64,000 bases of DNA, taken from contig JAWZYU010000019.1 in NCBI GenBank assembly GCA_038380435.1, positions 18,873,801-18,937,800 on the forward strand, in the 5' to 3' direction. Of the stretch, positions 59,690-64,000 are shown piece by piece; positions within the stretch are counted from its first letter, which is position 1; every line of letters starts with the position of its first letter. The stretch comes from Ryuthela nishihirai (Eukaryota > Arthropoda > Arachnida > Araneae > Heptathelidae). The position numbers were made by a program, and so were the translations under genes. The notes below the pieces were generated by a model. It had not been told where the DNA came from, ran no database searches, and was given only the letters and a program-made list of their open reading frames with translations.

Positions 59690-61221
59690 CAGGGGCATAG
59701 TGAAGAACTATGGTTGGGGGGGGGGGGAATCAAAAATTTTCCAACTCGAAATTCAAATTTTACCAACTGAGCAAACTTACTTAGATTTGTGCTCTGTGGG
59801 GGAGGGGGGGGAGGCAATTTTCACAACTCTCCAACATTTTGCCATTTAACTTCCAATTTTGCTAACTAGCCATAAATTCAAGAAATAATTTCAATATTTA
59901 CATCTCGTCTGAATTGTAGCAAGTCAGTGTGAATTTTCCCTTGATTTGGCCAACTCTCCTTAATTTCACAAAACTAATCCCAATCTTTACATCTCTCCTA
60001 AATTTGCCAAATCACTTCAAACTCCCCAAGATTTTGCCAAGTTTTCTCGATTTTATTCAACTACCCTAAATTTCACAAACCCAATACCAATTATCACAAC
60101 TCATCCGTATTTTCCAGGCGGATTCGAATTTTCCAACTGCCCTACATTTTGTTAAGTTTCCTCAATTTGTCTAACACTTCTTAATTTCACAAAACAAATC
60201 TCAATTTTCACAACTTGCCTATATTTTATCAAGTGGATTTGAATCTTTCCAACTCACTGTAATTTTACAGAAAAAAAAAAAATCGCAATTTTTACATCTT
60301 CCCTAAATTTGCCAAGTCACTTCGAATTTCATCAACTCTCCTTAATTGCACAAGAAAGGCACAATTTTCACAACTCCCCTGTATTTTACCAAGTGGTTTC
60401 AAATTTTGCCAACTCCCCTAGATTTTGCCAAGAGTTTTTGGTTTTTCCAACTCTCCTTAATTTCACAAAACTAATCCCAATTTTTACAACTCACCTGTAC
60501 TTTACCAAATGGTTTCCAGTTTTGCCAACTTCCCTAGATTTTGCCAAGTCTTCTCGTTTTTTGTCAACTCTCCTTAATTTAACAAAAACAATCCCAATTT
60601 TCACAAATCGCAAATTCAAATTTCGCCAACTGCCCTAGATTTTACCAGGTTTCCTCGATTTTGCCATCTCGCCACAATTTTACAGAAAAAAAAATCCCAA
60701 TTTTACATCACACCTGATTTTTGCAAAGTCACTCTGAATTTTGCCAACTTCCCCAAGATTTGCCAACTCTCCTAGATATTGCAAAGTTGCTGCGATTTTG
60801 CCAACATGCCATAATTTTACAGAAAAAAGATTGCAATTTTTACATCTCACCTGAATTTTGTCAACTCCCCAAGATTTTACCAAGTCACTCCGAATTTTGC
60901 CAACTCCCCAAGATTTTACCCAGTCACTCTGAATTTTGCCAACTCCCTAAGATTTTGCCAAGTTGTCCAGATTTTGCCAACTCACCTGTAATTTACTAAA
61001 TTGCTTCGAATTTTGCCAACTGCTCTAAATTTTGCCATCTCTCCATTTTCCAAACTGCCTTAGATTTGCCAAATTGCCTCAATTTTGAAAACTTCCCTTA
61101 ATTTTCCAAAAACAAAATTTTAAATTTTCTCAACTCACCTAGATTTTTACAAAATCACTTCGAATTTTGCCAACTCCGAGTTACTTTTGGGGGGAGCCTC
61201 CCCTCCATGGCTACGCCCCTG
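59690..61221. mobile_element. hAT-like non-autonomous element with internal minisatellite
   Basis: Ends are perfect 11-bp inverted repeats: CAGGGGCATAG on the left and CTACGCCCCTG on the right, with one allowed R position (CAGGGGCRTAG). An 8-bp duplication ACAGGGTG flanks it (59682-59689, 61222-61229), the hAT hallmark. The interior 59735-61180 is a degenerate tandem array of short modules (CCAACTCCCC.AGATTTTGCCAAGT, CACTTCGAATTTTGCCAACT, CTTAATTTCACAAAACTAAT). The long runs of frame without stops in it are low-complexity. No transposase. Confidence 0.87.
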
Positions 61222-61229
61222 ACAGGGTG

Positions 61230-61840
61230 CACTTATTACACATTATGGTTAGGTACTGTAACACTAAAATAATAAAATACACACAGTTTTTATTTCAATT
61301 TGTAGTCTAAAATCTTAAGTAATGAATAGATTTGGAGATATAGGGATATTGTGTGCGACCATTATGAATAGGGATGAAACTACACAGTTGAAAAACAGTG
61401 TTTTATACAAATTATTTTACAAATAGTCTGCTTTTCTTCCAAACATGAAAAATTTGCTCTTCAATTTACATAGTAAAGGTAAAATAAGAGGGGCAGTTCT
61501 CAACATGGTGAAACTTTTTCAGACCACTCCATGTGTGTACACATATAGTGTAGCATCAAGAAAAAGGGCAGACAAGTGAGTTGTGATCTTTTTAGTGTTG
61601 TTCTTGTTCCTAAAGTGAGAAGGGTGAAATTTTTGAAAGGCCTGCAAAATGAGTTGATGTTTTTCATGAAAATCAAGAAGGATAATGATAAAGATTAGGG
61701 AAAGTAATATCAGCTCATAAGTGATATAATTACATAGAGCAGTCAAGAGTGCAAGTTCATAACTTCAAGCTTGCAAGTTCATATACAAATTGTGTAAGCT
61801 TTAAGATTTTCAATTTTGCCACACCCTACAAGAAAGGGAG
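61230..61840. other. Intron, no feature
   Basis: AT-rich; nothing recognised. Confidence 0.4.
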
Positions 61841-61960
61841 GGTACTGGTTCAGATGGGGCATTTAATAATGGCTCCATATGCAAAAGAGCCATACTTTGT
61901 AAATGCCAGAGAAACCTTGGATGACCTTGGCTGAGGGCATCCATCTTTCAATAACAGCTT
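61841..61960 (+). mobile_element. SINE-A fragment
   Basis: Internal part in sense orientation (GGCATTTAATAATGGCTCCA, AAAGAGCCATAC, GGATGACCTTGGCTGAGGGC). Heavily diverged. Confidence 0.55.
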
Positions 61961-62294
61961 CCCAGTCTGAGACTTTCAGTCCTTTTGTGACAAGGACAAT
62001 GGATCAATTATTCAACAAAAACATTTCACTCATGGCATTAAAAATAAACCAAATATTTTCTAAATTTATTTTAGTATAGATACATATAATAATAATACGA
62101 AAAACATTAGAAAGATATATGTCTGATCCCAGTCTGAGACTTTCAGTCCTTTTGTGACCAGGACAATGGATCAATTATTCAACAAAAACATTTCACTCAA
62201 GGCATTATAAATAAACCAAACATTTTCTAAATTTTAGTACAGATACATATATTAATCTGAAAAACATTAAAAAGATATATATTTTAAAGAAACA
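61961..62294. repeat. 167-bp tandem duplication
   Basis: 61961-62127 and 62128-62294 both start CCCAGTCTGAGACTTTCAGT. They agree closely, with a few substitutions and small indels. The unit includes the edge of the SINE-A fragment, so the duplication happened after that insertion. Confidence 0.88.
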
Positions 62295-62829
62295 AATGAG
62301 AAAACAGTTAAGCTAATCTAAGAGTGAAAGAGTCTAGCTCCAACAGCAATGAAAAACAAAATAAAATATAACAGATGACTAAGCATAAGAGAGCACACTG
62401 GTGGAGTAAACAAAAAAGGAAACCTTAAGTTATGAAGAATACAGAAACATACACTGAGTGCAGTTCCATCCACAAGGGCAAATCAAGGGCTGAAAACACT
62501 AGAAGTGGTAAGGACTCATTCAGACTAAAGCACTATAAGTACTCTAAGGAAATATATTATCTATGCAGAAATCGTGTCTAGTGGAAAGAAAAGTGTAAAA
62601 GCTAAATAGTGATTTTGAATACAAATAAGATAGAATACCAGTTAAGGTAAAAAAATTATCTTTATGTTTACTTAATTTTAGGTTGCAATAAACAAATGAG
62701 CAAAGTAATAAGCTATTCTAACAGTGCAGAGAGAACTGAATTTTAGATTTCTAACCAATGCCATGAAATTACAACTAGCAACTAAATGAGAAGCTTCAAA
62801 TATAATACTTGAAAATTATTTGTACTTAC
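62295..62829. other. Intron next to exon a, no feature
   Basis: AT-rich intron. Nothing recognised. The 62873-63310 stretch upstream of exon a is likewise featureless. Confidence 0.45.
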
Positions 62830-62872
62830 CTGGCCATATGCTAATACTGTTGCATTATAGCCATCGAAACAT
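62830..62872 (-). CDS. KIF21-type kinesin exon a: GYNATV strand and first half of P-loop
   Basis: A 43-base exon that completes a split codon and then encodes CFDGYNATVLAYGQ. This is the strand just before the nucleotide-binding P-loop. The last residues, YGQ, join the next exon to make the Walker A motif GQTGSGKT. The acceptor is a T-rich tract plus AG (on the plus strand, CT at 62873-62874). The donor is GTAAGT (plus strand 62824-62829). The split first codon means the previous exon, outside the window, ends in phase 2. A Met codon at the exon edge is out of frame and is not a start. Confidence 0.92.
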
Positions 62873-63318
62873 CTAAAAAATATATATAATATAAATTGAC
62901 AAAAAGTAAATATATCTTAAAATGCATATTAAAGACAAAATAAATTAGAGCAATATATGCTAGTTTCTAGGAGCTAAAAGCAATTAGTTGGAAAACTGGA
63001 ATGAAATTTAATTATATGGCAATGAGATTTACAACTTCCATTAATAGGATTAAAAAGGCATACAAAATACTGCAGCAATATAGTCGTCAAGAAAATAATA
63101 CAAAGTACTGATCAAAATATCTGAAAAGGAACATTTAAAATCTCAGTGTTTCACTAACTTTAAAACATACAAAAGATAAATGCCTTTGCAAATAACAGCT
63201 TTGAAGTAAAATAAAAAAATTCAAAATTTCTATTAACTCATAAGGAACCAACTTGATCATCAAAAAACATCATCAGATGTTTCTCATTGCAGGCTGGTGC
63301 ACTCATTACTGATGTCAT

Positions 63319-63954
63319 ACAACAAACAACCAGTCCTTCTTTAACTCGATATACTGAGTTAATAACATTCTTTTATCAATGCAGCCCATCTTGTGGCTAA
63401 GTGGTTAGCATTGCTTGGCTACTGATCTAACCTGGGTTTGAGCCCCTGGGTAAGGCATGGATGTATGTGTTGTTTTTCTGCTGAGGTTCCACCATCCTCA
63501 CAGATTTTCTACTGTGGCACATTAAACTGGCAGGCTCCTGTCAGACCTCTGTGGCAAGCAGCTACTTGAGTGGGTTTTATTTATTCATTTTAATTATAAT
63601 ATAAATTGCAATATAATATATTGCAATTTATTCAATATCATTTAACTTTCTTGTTATACTGCCAGTTGAAGCCCTGCTTATATGGGGGTGAAATGTGTTG
63701 CTTATCACTCTGATGGCTATCAGCCTGATGAATTCTAGTCAATGATTGTTCTTTTAATGCGTCTGAGTGCTGCAATAGTCATAGTATATTTTAAATTGTT
63801 TAAATGGAAAAAGTATGATAAAGAGTTCATTAATACTTTAATTTACATTGTAAGTGAATTGTAAGTTTGTGAAGAAATACAGCCAACCGCATTGACAAAA
63901 GAGTGTTATTAACTCAGTATATTGAGTTAAAAAAGGACTGTTTGTCTGTTGTTG
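63319..63954. mobile_element. TIR DNA element carrying a SINE-B
   Basis: About 50-bp inverted ends, 63319-63370 (CCAGTCCTTCTTTAACTCGA) and 63901-63954 (TATTGAGTTAAAAAAGGACTG), pair with a few mismatches. No coding frame inside. The SINE-B at 63390-63590 accounts for a third of its length. A new SINE-A begins immediately at its right end. Confidence 0.78.
63390..63590 (+). mobile_element. SINE-B, full copy
   Basis: The tRNA-like head has TGTGGCTAAGTGGTTAGCAT and GGGTTTGAGCCCC (A- and B-box regions). The body ends GGCAGGCTCCTGTCAGACCT and GCAGCTACTTGAG. It aligns with the 7.7-kb copy along its full length. Confidence 0.85.
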
Positions 63955-64000
63955 GGTTGGGTTGTTTTACATCTGAATGGCACCTTTTTTTGCACACAAT
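63955..64000 (-). mobile_element. SINE-A tail, cut by window edge
   Basis: GGTTGGGTTGTTTTACATCT onward matches the tail end of SINE-A. The rest, with the tRNA-like head, continues beyond 64000. Confidence 0.85.

Noticed and set aside
60309..60999. 92-109-residue frames with repeats such as LPKILPSHSEFCQ
   Set aside because: Translation of the minisatellite in the hAT-like element; low complexity.

Overview
This window is AT-rich eukaryotic DNA from an invertebrate-type animal genome. One protein-coding gene runs through it on the minus strand. Nine exons, all with AG/GT splice borders and compatible phases, encode the central and C-terminal motor domain, the neck and the first coiled coil of a kinesin-4 family protein of the KIF21 type. 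In transcription order they are at 62872-62830, 46522-46340, 36309-36253, 24334-24242, 18835-18713, 14179-14003, 13040-12925, 4607-4412 and 1054-865. They sum to 1,178 coding bases. The first exons of the gene lie beyond position 64000 and the stalk and C-terminal exons lie before position 1, so everything else in the window is intronic. The species cannot be fixed from this sequence. A KIF21 orthologue with large introns, RTE-like and RNase H-bearing LINEs, many Tc1/mariner relics and several tRNA-derived SINE families suggests a non-vertebrate animal, perhaps a chelicerate, with low confidence.

The introns (about 1 to 16 kb) are packed with mobile elements, often nested. The commonest is a roughly 390-bp tRNA-derived SINE, here called SINE-A, with about 17 copies. 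It has intact A and B boxes and a CCCAA-type tail, and several copies have clean target-site duplications. Three further tRNA-like repeat families (SINE-B, C and D) are present. DNA transposons include two piggyBac-like elements in TTAA sites, a hAT-like element with an 8-bp duplication and internal minisatellite, several Tc1-like relics, three mariner/DDE relics, one TIR MITE, one TIR element carrying a SINE, and two long fold-back elements. Retroelements include a nearly intact RTE-like LINE (54.8-58.4 kb), a decayed relative at 38.8 kb, the 3' part of an RNase H-bearing LINE (15.5-17.7 kb, minus) and two copies of one solo LTR.

Layout. 0-13 kb: motor C-terminus, neck and coiled-coil exons, SINE-A copies and a 2.2-kb piggyBac-like element. 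13-25 kb: switch I and switch II exons, nested SINE-A, RNase H LINE, fold-back element, MITE and SINE-D. 25-37 kb: solo LTRs, Tc1-like and mariner elements nested in one another, and a short motor exon. 37-47 kb: a LINE relic, a retroposon-like element with a tetranucleotide tail, an inverted cluster of SINE-C and SINE-A, DDE relics and the P-loop-end exon. 47-54 kb: a minisatellite, a three-unit 685-bp tandem repeat, and a piggyBac derivative with a zinc-finger remnant. 54-64 kb: the RTE-like LINE, a hAT-like element with a minisatellite, and the most 5' exon seen.

I found no new multi-gene system. The points most worth a second look are the unusual Gly-to-Arg change after switch II in the kinesin, the fold-back SINE-A copies, the inserts inside tRNA-like promoter heads, the recent 685-bp triplication, the paired minisatellites in hAT-like termini, and an NRF1-like palindrome in the LTR.
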